Assembly (NCBI RefSeq): GCF_030128875.1
Contig: NZ_CP124620.1
Span: 1,612,001 to 1,676,000, forward strand
DNA from: Stenotrophomonas sp. BIO128-Bstrain
Lineage (GTDB): Bacteria > Pseudomonadota > Gammaproteobacteria > Xanthomonadales > Xanthomonadaceae
Length of the DNA: 64,000 bases
Direction: 5' to 3'
Positions 38,680 through 47,165 of the stretch are shown one piece after another; the stretch's first letter is position 1; each line of letters starts with the position of its first letter. A program made the translations under genes and the position numbers. The notes beneath the pieces were generated by a model. The model did not search any database. It saw only the letters and a list, made by a program, of their open reading frames with translations, and was not told the DNA's origin.

Positions 38680-41600
38680 CTACACCGCCTCGACCTCCAT
38701 CGCTGCCCCACCCCGCCGCTGTTCACGCCGGCGATGCACCCAGTAGTACAGCGTCGGCAGCACTAGCAGTGTCAGCAGCATCGCCGATAGCAGCCCACCA
38801 ATCACCACCACCGCGAGTGGCTTCTGGGTTTCGGCGCCGATCGCGTGCGAAGTGGCCATGGGCAGCAAGCCGAACATCGCCAACAGCGCCGTCATCAGCA
38901 CCGTGCGCAGGCGCTGCAGGGCGCCCTGCACCACGGCGTCGTAGAGCGCCATGCCCTGCTCGCGCAGCTGGCCGAACCGGGTCAGCATGATCACCCCGTT
39001 GAGCACGGCCTGCCCGAACAAGGCGATGAAGCCGATCGCCGCCGAGACCGACAATGGAATCCCGGTCAGCAGCAGCGCCAGGATGCCGCCGATCATCGCC
39101 AGCGGTACGTTCGCCAGGATCAGGGCGGCACTGGTGACGTCCTTGAAGGCGTCGAACAGCAGTACGAAAATGATCAGCACCGAGAGCGGCACCACCCAAC
39201 CCAGACGCGCCATGGCACGCTGCTGGTTCTCGAACTCGCCGGACCAGTCGATCCGGTAGCCCTCCGGCAGATCGATGGTCGCGTCGACCTGCCGGCGCAT
39301 GTCAGCCACCACGCTGCCCATGTCGCGCCCGGCGATGAAGATGCTCACGGCTTTGACGCGCTGGGCGTTCTCACGCGAGATGTTGATCGCGCCGCTGGCC
39401 ATGGTGAAGTCCGCCACATCCCCCAGCGTCACGGTCTGGCCGGAGGCAGTGCCCACCGGCACGGTGCGCAGGCGCTGCAGGTCGCGGTCGGCGTCGGACA
39501 GGCGCAGGCTGATCGGGAACTGGCGCTCGCCTTCCCACAGCTGGCCGACCTCGCGGCCGCCGATGGCGGTCTCGATCACGGCATCGATGTCCTGCACGTT
39601 CAGGCCGTAGCGCGCCGCACGGTCGCGATCGATATCGATGCGCAGCTGCGGCAGGCTGCCGTCGCGGTCGATGAAGGCGCTCTCCACGCCGTCTACGTGC
39701 TTGACCTGCGCCAGGATCGCCTGGGCCTGGTCGGTCAGCACCTCCAGGTTCTCGCCGCTGACCTTGATCACCACCTGGCCTTTGATCTGCGAAATGCTCT
39801 CCAGGATGTTGTCGCGCACCGGCTGCGAGATCGAGAATTCGGGGCCGGGAATGCGCTCTTCCAGGAGGCGCTGCATCTGCGCCACCAGCTCGCGTTTGTC
39901 GATCTTCCGGTCCACTCGGAGTCGGGCTTCAGCGCCACCAGTGCTTCGATCTGATTGGCACCCTTGGCATCGGAGCCATCCTCCGGGCGGCCGAGCTTGG
40001 CCACCACGGTGGAGACCTCCGGCAGCGTCCGCACCAGGTCGCGGATGCGTCGGGACTGCGCCTGTGCCTCGGCCAGGCTGGTACTGGGGTCCAGCGTGGC
40101 GGTCAGCCAGATCGAGCCTTCATCCAGTTCGGGCAGGAACTCCGAGCCCAGCCGCGTGCCCAGTGCCAGTGTCACCACGAGCATCGCCACCGCGGCCAGC
40201 ACGACCGCGCGCGGGCGCGCCATCGCGCCTTCCAGCCAGGGGCGGTACCAGCCCACCAGCCGGTTCATCACCGGGTTCTCGCCTTTCAGGCGCTCGCGGC
40301 GCAGCCACCAGAAACACAGCAGTGGCACCACGGTGAGCGCCAGGATCAACGCGCCGATCAGGGCCGACGTCACCGAATAGGCCATCGGTGCGAACATCCG
40401 GCCTTCCTGCCGCTGCAGGGTGAAGATCGGGATGTGCGCGGCGATGATGATGAGCATCGAGAAGAAGGTCGGCCGGCCGACCTCCGACGCCGCGGACAGC
40501 ACGGTGGCCATGCGCTCGCGCCGGGTGCTGCCGGCCGGCATTTTCGACATGCGTGAGACGATGTGCTCGGTCACGATCACCGCACCATCGATGATGATGC
40601 CGAAGTCCATCGCGCCCAACGAGAGCAGGTTGGCCGGCACGCCCCACAAGTGCAGGCCGAGGAAGGTGGACAGCAGCGCCAACGGCATCATCGCCGCCAC
40701 GATCAGCGCAGCGCGGGCGTTGTAGAGGAACAGCCACAGCACCAGGAACACCAGTACCGCGCCCTCCACCAGGTTGCGGAACACCGTTTTCAGCGTGGTG
40801 GACACCAACCACGAGCGATCGTAGAACGGCTCCAGCGTGACGCCCTCGGGCAGGTGGTTGGCCTCGATCTCGGCCACGCGCGCGTGCAGTGCATCCAGCA
40901 CCAGCGACGGATTCTCCCCCTTGCGCATCAGCACCATGCCGAACACGGCATCATCGTTGTCGTCCTGGCCGACCAGGCCCTGCCGGGGCAACCCGGTGTC
41001 GACGATGCGGGCCAGGTCGCGTACCAGCACTGGCGTGCCCTGTCGCTCTGCCACGACCACCGTGCCGATATCGGCGGGCGAGCGCATCAGCCCCACGCCG
41101 CGGATCAGGTACTGCTGCTGGCCGCGCTCCACGTAGCCGCCACCGGCATTGGCGCTGCCACGTTCGAGCGCCTCGGCGAACGCCTCCAGGCTGATCCCGC
41201 GATCACGCAGCCTGCCCAGGTCCGGTTCGACCTGGAACGTCCTGGCGAACCCCCCGAAGCTCACCACATCGGCCACGCCCGGCACCGTGCGTAGACGCCG
41301 CTCCATCACCCATTCCTGCACGGTGCGCAGTTCGGTGGAACTCATGTGCGGCGCGTGCAGCACGTAGCGATAGATCTCGCCCACCGCGGAGCTCATCGCC
41401 TCCATCTCCGGCTGCACGCCCTCGGGCAGATCCACGCCCTGCAGTCGCTCCATCACCTGGGCACGCGCGAAGTAGTCATCCGCGCCGTCGTCGAAGGTCA
41501 GGATGATCATCGACAACCCGAACTGGGTATGCGAGAACACGCGCACCGAGTGCGGAATGCCCGACAGCGCCACTTCCAGCGGCATGGTGACCTCACGCTC

Positions 41601-41783
41601 GACCTCTTCGGCCGCGCGCCCCGGATGCAGGGTCACCACGGTGACCTGGGTATCGGAGACATCCGGGAAGGCTTCCACGGGCAGCTCGCGGAATGCCGCG
41701 AACGAGGCGCCGATGAAGATCAGCAGCGCCAGCATGACCATCAGCGGCTGGCGCAGGCAGTACGCAATCAGACGATCGATCAT
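38680..41783 (-). pseudogene. Second CzcA-family RND pump, frameshifted
   Basis: Two overlapping frames together encode a complete RND metal pump of about 1034 residues. The first (from 41783) starts MIDRLIAYCLRQPLMVM, includes DFGIIIDGAVIV in helix 4, and reads well up to ALKPDSEWTG. It then runs into a meaningless tail. The true sequence resumes in another frame with RKIDKRELVAQMQRLL and continues to the C-terminus (LLVLPTLYYWVHRR). One missing base near 39908-39918 accounts for the shift. No slippery heptamer is visible, so programmed frameshifting is unlikely. It may be a real mutation or a sequencing error. The gene overlaps the adaptor gene by four bases. Confidence 0.82.
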
Positions 41784-42958
41784 GGGGCGCCCCTGCCTGC
41801 CACGGCAGTGCCGGCAGACCGGTCAGCAGTGCCAACGTTCTGGTCGAGCACCTGCTGCAGCAGCAGACCGCCGTCCACTACCACGCGGGTCCCCTCGGGC
41901 AGCCCCTGCCCTACCCACAGGCGGCCCTGGCCCAACTCCTCGGCCTGCACGGTGCGTCGTGCGAACTGCCCGTTGCCCTCGTCCACGAACACCACCTGCT
42001 CGCGCCCGAGCAGCAGCACCGCACCTTCCGGCACCGATACTCCACCGTCCATCGGCACGGTGATCTCGGCACGCACGTACTGCCCGGCCTTGAAGCGACG
42101 CTCGTGGTTGTCCAGTTCGGCACGCGCCTGCACCACGTGGCGCTCGGTGTCGATGTAATCATCGACGTGGCCCAGCACCCCCTGTGTGGGCTCACCGCTG
42201 CCAGGCGCCACACGCACCTTCAGACCCGGCGTGAGACGGCCGGCCAGCGCTTCGGGAACATCGATGATCAGCCACAGCCGGTCCGGATCGCTCACCACGG
42301 CCAGCGGCACCTCGGCATCGGCGGAGACGCTCATGCCGGGGCTCATCCGGCGCTCGACGAGGATGCCATCGATCGGCGAACGCAGCGGCATGCGCTGGTC
42401 GATGCCGCGGCGGCTGCCGAAGCCACGGGTCAGTGCCTGCAGCCGCGCGTGCTCGGCTTCGCTGGCGGCCAGCGCGGATTCGGCCTCGCCCAGTTCGCGG
42501 CCGGAGGCAACCCCGGCCTCATGCAGCTCTCGTACCCGTGCCAGTTCATTGCGCGCCTGCCGCAGCTCGGCCGCACCTCGCGCACCTTCCGCCTGCACCT
42601 GCCCGAATTCGGGGGAGGTCACCCACGCCAGGACCTGGCCTGCCTTGATCTTCTCGCCCGGCGCCGCCTCGATGCCTGCAATCTGCCCCGGCAGCGGCGA
42701 GCGCAGCATGCTTGAGCGGGTGTCATCCCAGGTGACGCGCGCCGGCAGCTGCAGCACCGACGCCGACCCGTCGGTCACGGTCTCGCTGCGCAGCACGCTC
42801 AGTTGGGGGCTGTCGGCGGCGAAGCGGATCGTTGCGCCCTCCACCGTGGGCGCCGCCGCTGCTTCGGGGCCCGCATCGCGCGCGCAGCCACCCGCCAGCA
42901 CAGTGGCGACGATCAAGGAAAGCAGACGGGCCGAGCCGGCTGTGCGCGAAAACGTCAT
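41780..42958 (-). CDS. Periplasmic adaptor of the second metal RND system
   Basis: A 392-residue membrane fusion protein. The signal ends LAGGCARD, a lipobox-type site. The barrel-sandwich halves (RSPLPGQIAGIEAAPGEKI and RSPIDGILVERRMSPG) flank a coiled-coil hairpin rich in Ala, Arg and Glu. It belongs to the CzcB/CusB-like group but lacks the His/Asp-rich arm of the adaptor at 6865-8118. Start and stop overlap both neighbours by four bases, so the operon order is outer-membrane factor, adaptor, pump. Confidence 0.9.
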   Translation of the reverse strand: MTFSRTAGSARLLSLIVATVLAGGCARDAGPEAAAAPTVEGATIRFAADSPQLSVLRSETVTDGSASVLQLPARVTWDDTRSSMLRSPLPGQIAGIEAAPGEKIKAGQVLAWVTSPEFGQVQAEGARGAAELRQARNELARVRELHEAGVASGRELGEAESALAASEAEHARLQALTRGFGSRRGIDQRMPLRSPIDGILVERRMSPGMSVSADAEVPLAVVSDPDRLWLIIDVPEALAGRLTPGLKVRVAPGSGEPTQGVLGHVDDYIDTERHVVQARAELDNHERRFKAGQYVRAEITVPMDGGVSVPEGAVLLLGREQVVFVDEGNGQFARRTVQAEELGQGRLWVGQGLPEGTRVVVDGGLLLQQVLDQNVGTADRSAGTAVAGRGAP

Positions 42959-44205
42959 GGGGTATGTCCTTCGGAAACGGAGATGGCGGCGTTCCAGCGC
43001 GCCAGGGCGGAGGCATGCGCCAGGCGCGCATCGACCAGGTCGGATTCGAATTCGCGCCAGCTGCGCCGCGCATCCAGCAGGTCGGTCAACGTGGCGGCAC
43101 CGCGGCGATAGGCCAGTTCCAGACCCTCCATGCTCTTGCGCGCCGCGGGTCCCTGAAGCTGTTCGTACGCGGTGCGGCGTTGTGCGGCCGCCGCCAGTGC
43201 GTGCCGCAGCTGGTCAAGTTCAGCGGCGGCTTCGCGGCGCAGCTGTTGCCGTTCCAGCACGGCGGCGTCGTAGTCCGCCTCCGCCCGTTGCTGTTCGCCG
43301 CGCCAGCGCGTGGCGCCGCCCAGCGGCACACTCATCGACAGTCCCCATGTCACGCCGCCGATGTCGGCCGGCTCGCGCTCGGCTTCGATCCCGAACTGCA
43401 CATCGCGCCGCCGTTCGCTGCGCGCCAGGGCTCGCGCGGCATCGGCGGCGATCACCCGCGCCTCGGCCGCACGCAGGTCAACGCGCTCGTCCAGCGTGGC
43501 CATCGCGGCGGTTGCCGCCGAGGCCGGGCGTGGCCACGCGTCGTCGGCACGCAGTGCCTCATCCGCATCGCTGCCCAGCAGCAGCGCAAGGACATGCCGT
43601 GCCTCGCGCAGGCCCAGTGCGGCCTCGCGGGCGGCATCGGCCACTTTCAGATCATCCACCGCAAGTCGCGCGCGCTCGATCAGCGCGATGGCGCCTGTGG
43701 CGACCTGCCGGTCGGCAGCGGCCAGGCTCTCGGCCGAGGCACGGCGATCTTCCTCGGCGATGCGGCTCAGTTCCTGTGCGGCCTTCAACCCGAAGTACGC
43801 TTCCCGCAGCGCCACCTGCTGCTGGCGGCGGCCATCGAGCAGGCTCAGCTGGGCCGCCTCGACCAGGGCATCGGCCTGGCGCATGCGCCAGCCCCGCTTG
43901 CCGCCGCGCTCCCACGTCCAGCCCAGGCCGAGCGTGGAATCCACGCGCTTGTCCTTCCAACGGCCCGGGCCGATCCCTTCCTGGCGGCTGATCTTGGAGG
44001 TGCCCACGCTCAGCTCGGGGCTGGGCCGGCGCGCGGCGCTCTGCGCATCGCCCTGCGTGCCGCGCAGTTCGATCGCAGCGGCCAGCAGGTCGGGATTGTG
44101 CTGTGCCATGACGCGCTCCGCCTCGGCCAAGGTAAGCGCGGAGACCGTGGCAGGCGCGATCATCAATGCCGCGATCAGCGCGGCACATCGGGTGGTGGTA
44201 TTCAT
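42955..44205 (-). CDS. Outer-membrane factor of the second metal RND system
   Basis: A TolC/CzcC-type channel protein of 416 residues. I chose the ATG at 44205 (MNTTTRCAALIAALMIAPATVSA), which begins a normal signal peptide; an earlier in-frame Met adds 11 residues lying inside the promoter region. The Ala/Arg-rich helices and the repeat ending YRRGAATLTDLLDARRSW are typical. It is the first gene of the operon and is divergent from the two-component genes. The 62-base gap holds three tandem 11-base repeats that probably control it. Confidence 0.88.
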   Translation of the reverse strand: MNTTTRCAALIAALMIAPATVSALTLAEAERVMAQHNPDLLAAAIELRGTQGDAQSAARRPSPELSVGTSKISRQEGIGPGRWKDKRVDSTLGLGWTWERGGKRGWRMRQADALVEAAQLSLLDGRRQQQVALREAYFGLKAAQELSRIAEEDRRASAESLAAADRQVATGAIALIERARLAVDDLKVADAAREAALGLREARHVLALLLGSDADEALRADDAWPRPASAATAAMATLDERVDLRAAEARVIAADAARALARSERRRDVQFGIEAEREPADIGGVTWGLSMSVPLGGATRWRGEQQRAEADYDAAVLERQQLRREAAAELDQLRHALAAAAQRRTAYEQLQGPAARKSMEGLELAYRRGAATLTDLLDARRSWREFESDLVDARLAHASALARWNAAISVSEGHTP

Positions 44206-44232
44206 TGCCGACACGGTAAGGTGCAGCGCTTT

Positions 44233-44265
44233 CGTCAAACTTTCCCGAACCTTGCGTCAACCTTG
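44233..44265. promoter_or_regulatory. Three tandem 11-bp repeats, response regulator binding site
   Basis: The sequence reads CGTCAAACTTT, CCCGAACCTTG and CGTCAACCTTG, three 11-base units in a row ending two bases before the regulator's ATG. On the other strand each unit carries AAGGTT or AAGTTT, one per helical turn. OmpR-family regulators bind such repeats as head-to-tail dimers. The site lies 28 bases from the divergent efflux gene, so it can serve activation of the pump and autoregulation. Confidence 0.65.
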
Positions 44266-44267
44266 CA

Positions 44268-44942
44268 ATGCGCATTCTGCTGATTGAAGACGACGCCGCA
44301 CTGGCCGATGGCCTGGTGCGCGCCCTGACCCGCGCCGGTCACGCCTGCGACCCTCTCGCCCGCGGCCTGGCCGCGCCGTCGGCCCTGGCCAGCGTCAGCT
44401 ACGACCTGGTCGTGCTGGACCTGTCACTGCCGGACATCGATGGCCTGGAGCTGCTGGCGCGGCTGCGGCAGCACGGCTTCAGCGTGCCGGTGCTGATTCT
44501 CACCGCACGCGACGGCGTGGAGGACCGGATCCGCGGCCTGGACAGCGGCGGCGATGATTACCTGGCCAAGGCATTCGCGCTCGGGGAACTTGAAGCCCGT
44601 CTGCGCGCGCTTGCACGCCGCCAGTCTACCGCCCCCGCCGTGCGTCAGCTCGGCGCGCTGCGGCTGGACACCGGGACCCGCGAACTGCGCGTTGGCGATC
44701 AGCCGCTGGAACTCACCGCGCGTGAACTCGCGCTCATGGAAGTCCTGCTGCAGCAGCCGGGCCGGATCGTGGCCAAACAGCGCCTGTTCGATGCGGTCTA
44801 CAGCTGGGATCACGACGCCAGCCTGTCGGTGATCGAGGTCCACGTCAGCCGGTTGCGCCGCAAGCTGCAGGTAGCCGGCGCCAAGGTTGGCATCCGCATG
44901 CTGCGTGGCCTGGGCTATCGGCTGGAAGCCTGCGATGACTGA
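44268..44942 (+). CDS. OmpR-family response regulator of the second efflux system
   Basis: A 224-residue regulator. The receiver domain starts MRILLIEDDAAL with phospho-acceptor Asp near 51 in VVLDLSLPDID and LTARD. The loop that normally reads KPF reads DDYLAKAF, so the conserved cis-Pro after the Lys is replaced by Ala. The C-terminal winged helix ends RMLRGLGYRL. No Shine-Dalgarno sequence precedes the ATG; the repeats run up to it, so the mRNA may be leaderless. The stop overlaps the kinase start by eight bases. Confidence 0.93.
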   Translation: MRILLIEDDAALADGLVRALTRAGHACDPLARGLAAPSALASVSYDLVVLDLSLPDIDGLELLARLRQHGFSVPVLILTARDGVEDRIRGLDSGGDDYLAKAFALGELEARLRALARRQSTAPAVRQLGALRLDTGTRELRVGDQPLELTARELALMEVLLQQPGRIVAKQRLFDAVYSWDHDASLSVIEVHVSRLRRKLQVAGAKVGIRMLRGLGYRLEACDD

Positions 44943-46332
44943 GGCGCCCTACAGCCTGCGTGGCGTGCTGCTGCGGCGCCTGTGGCTGCCGCTGCTGGTG
45001 CTGCTGCTGGCCAGTGCCGTGGGCTCGTTCGTATTGGCCAGGCACTACGCCGAGCAGGTTTACGACCGCTGGTTGCTGGACTCGGCCATGTCGCTGGCGC
45101 AGCTGACCGAGGTCCGCGGCGACACCGTCCACATGGAGATCTCCCCCGCCGTCTCGCGCATGTTCACCTGGGACACCGTGGACCGGATCTACGGCGAGGT
45201 AACCCGTGCCGACGGCACGCGCCTGTATGGTGCAGCCGTCCTGCCTGGTGGCACGGCGCTGCAGGCCGAAGGCGCCGACGACAGCTCGGCCCGCACTTAC
45301 TACGATGCCGTGATCGATGGGCAGGACGTGCGCGTTGTGCAGGTCGCGATGACACCCCCCGGCGCTGCCGCCCCGATCCTGATCCGCGTGGCCGAGACCC
45401 GCACCAAGCGGCTGCGCCTGGAGCATCGCCTGCTGTTGGCGAGCATCCCGCTGCAGGGCACGATCCTGCTGTTGGCGGCATGGCTGGCGTGGTCGGGCAC
45501 GGGCGCAGCGGCGCGGCACACCAACGGTGCCGCGCGACGGCTGGCCAGCGCGCCGCTGGATGCGCTGGCGCCACTGGATCCACGGGAGGCCGCGCCGCGC
45601 GAGCTGTGGCCGGCGGTGGATGCCTTCAACCAGCTGGTGAACCGGCTCTCGGCGATGCAGGACGCACAGCAGCGCTTCATCAGCAACGCAGCGCATCAGC
45701 TGCGCACGCCGCTGGCCGGCCTCCAGATCGAGCTGGAAAGCGCGCTGCGTGAACAGGATCGCGCAGCACAGCGCGATGCGCTGGCCGGCCTGTTGCGTGG
45801 GCTGACCCGACTGCGCCATCTCACCCATCAGTTGCTGATCCTGAGCCGCTCCGAAGACAGCGCCGGCGCGATGCTGGCGATGCGCCCGGTGGACCTTGCC
45901 GTGCTCGCCCGCGATGAACTGGAACGGCTGATGGACCGCGCCGTGGTCGCCGGTGTCGACCTTGGCTACGAGGGCCCCGATGCCGGCGTCATGGTGATGG
46001 GCGAGCCACAGCTGCTGCGCGAGACGATCAGCAACCTGGTCGACAACGCGCTGCGCTACGGCGCACTGGAAGGGATGATCACGGTCAGCGTGGAAACCAC
46101 ACGGGGCCAGACGCGCCTGAGCGTCAACGACGATGGTCCCGGCATCGATCCGTCTTTGCGCAGCCAGGTCACCGAACGGTTCTGGCGGGGCGATGCCAGC
46201 GGCGATGGGTGTGGCCTGGGCCTGGCCATCGTGGCCGAGATCGCCGAACGGCATCGGGCCACGCTGGGCATCGGCCGCTCGGCGCTGGGTGGCGCCCAGG
46301 TCACGCTCGCCTTTCCGTCGCGTCTTGGGTGA
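44935..46332 (+). CDS. Sensor histidine kinase of the second efflux system
   Basis: A 465-residue membrane kinase resembling the TctE/QseC group. Helix one (about 10-32) and helix two (about 165-185) flank a periplasmic sensor of about 130 residues. The H box reads FISNAAHQLRTPL with His near 253. The N box is ETISNLVDNALRYG, and G boxes are NDDGPGID and GDGCGLGLAIV. The ATG at 44935 overlaps the regulator gene by eight bases. It converges on a lipoprotein gene six bases away. The signal is probably a periplasmic metal ion given the divergent efflux operon, but this is inference. Confidence 0.92.
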   Translation: MTEAPYSLRGVLLRRLWLPLLVLLLASAVGSFVLARHYAEQVYDRWLLDSAMSLAQLTEVRGDTVHMEISPAVSRMFTWDTVDRIYGEVTRADGTRLYGAAVLPGGTALQAEGADDSSARTYYDAVIDGQDVRVVQVAMTPPGAAAPILIRVAETRTKRLRLEHRLLLASIPLQGTILLLAAWLAWSGTGAAARHTNGAARRLASAPLDALAPLDPREAAPRELWPAVDAFNQLVNRLSAMQDAQQRFISNAAHQLRTPLAGLQIELESALREQDRAAQRDALAGLLRGLTRLRHLTHQLLILSRSEDSAGAMLAMRPVDLAVLARDELERLMDRAVVAGVDLGYEGPDAGVMVMGEPQLLRETISNLVDNALRYGALEGMITVSVETTRGQTRLSVNDDGPGIDPSLRSQVTERFWRGDASGDGCGLGLAIVAEIAERHRATLGIGRSALGGAQVTLAFPSRLG

Positions 46333-46338
46333 ACGACG

Positions 46339-47034
46339 TTACTGCGTCCAGTACACGGCCTTGAGCGCCTCGGCCAAGCGGGATGCCGCTTCCTGCTGGC
46401 TGAAGGGTGGCGTGCGCGGCGGGTCATACACCTCCGGGCGCGTGCCGGCGACGACCAGATCGATCGCATAGCAGGCACCGTTGTGGACTGCGCGGTAGCT
46501 CTCGGCGCTGACGTAATGGCTCATGGCGGCATCACCACCCGTGAAGTGGGTGAACGGCACGCCGCCGATATCGACCGAGGCCGATGCGGCAGGGCCCGTT
46601 GCTTCGGCCGGCGGTTCCAGGCAGGACGTGACCTGCTTTGCCTCAGCACTGCGGCCGATCCGCAGCTCGCCTGCCGTGACCCGATCCGATCCCTCCAGCA
46701 CCAGCGCCACCAGCGGCGTCCCCTTGCTGTCCGGCGGTGCAAACAGCTTCCAACTGGGCGAGGCCAGGTAATCACGCTGGAAATCGAGCGCAACCCGCAC
46801 TCCCGCCACCGGACCCACCGCAATGCCCGGCTTCGCTTCTTCATAGACAGGTAACGGCCGCTCGTCCGCTGCCACGGCGGGCACTGGATCAGCGGCCTTC
46901 GCCGCGCCCGGATCGGCGCCGCTCGGCAGCGCCACGGGTGCGGCACCGCCCTCGCCCTGCGGCGAGCAGGCACACAGCAGCGCCGTCAAACCCGCCGCCA
47001 TCCACCCTGCCCTGTTTCGGATCTGCGTCTGCAT
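46339..47034 (-). CDS. Lipoprotein of unknown function
   Basis: A 231-residue protein with a signal and lipobox ending TALLCACSPQG. An Ala/Pro-rich linker is followed by a compact domain with two Cys and patterns such as VTSCLEPP, FTHFTGGDAAMSHYVSAESY and NGACYAIDLVVAGTRPEVY. It is probably periplasmic and bound to a membrane by lipid. I chose the ATG at 47034 because the signal starts there and GGAG precedes it; a longer frame upstream is Arg-rich and lacks a signal. I do not recognise a family with certainty. Confidence 0.75.
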   Translation of the reverse strand: MQTQIRNRAGWMAAGLTALLCACSPQGEGGAAPVALPSGADPGAAKAADPVPAVAADERPLPVYEEAKPGIAVGPVAGVRVALDFQRDYLASPSWKLFAPPDSKGTPLVALVLEGSDRVTAGELRIGRSAEAKQVTSCLEPPAEATGPAASASVDIGGVPFTHFTGGDAAMSHYVSAESYRAVHNGACYAIDLVVAGTRPEVYDPPRTPPFSQQEAASRLAEALKAVYWTQ

Positions 47035-47123
47035 GAGAGGCTCCACTGGGAATGGGCCCAGACTGCCTCGGGATGCGTGAACGACGTGCCACGCCCTGGG
47101 GCGTTCGCGTTGGTGCGGCTGCC

Positions 47124-47153
47124 GGCGGGCAGGGGCTCCCTCCCCCACCCGCC
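47124..47153 (-). terminator. Stem-loop after the TonB-dependent receptor gene
   Basis: GGCGGG pairs with CCCGCC, and an inner GGGG pairs with CCCC, just past the receptor stop at 47166 on the minus strand. No T-run follows, so it may be factor-dependent or simply protect the 3' end. The gap from 47035 to 47165 holds nothing else recognisable. Confidence 0.35.
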
Positions 47154-47165
47154 TGGCCCTTCCCC

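Noticed and set aside
39900..39920. Programmed frameshifting in the second czcA
   Set aside because: No slippery heptamer or following structure is visible at the junction, and RND pump genes are not known to use frameshifting. Mutation or sequencing error is simpler.
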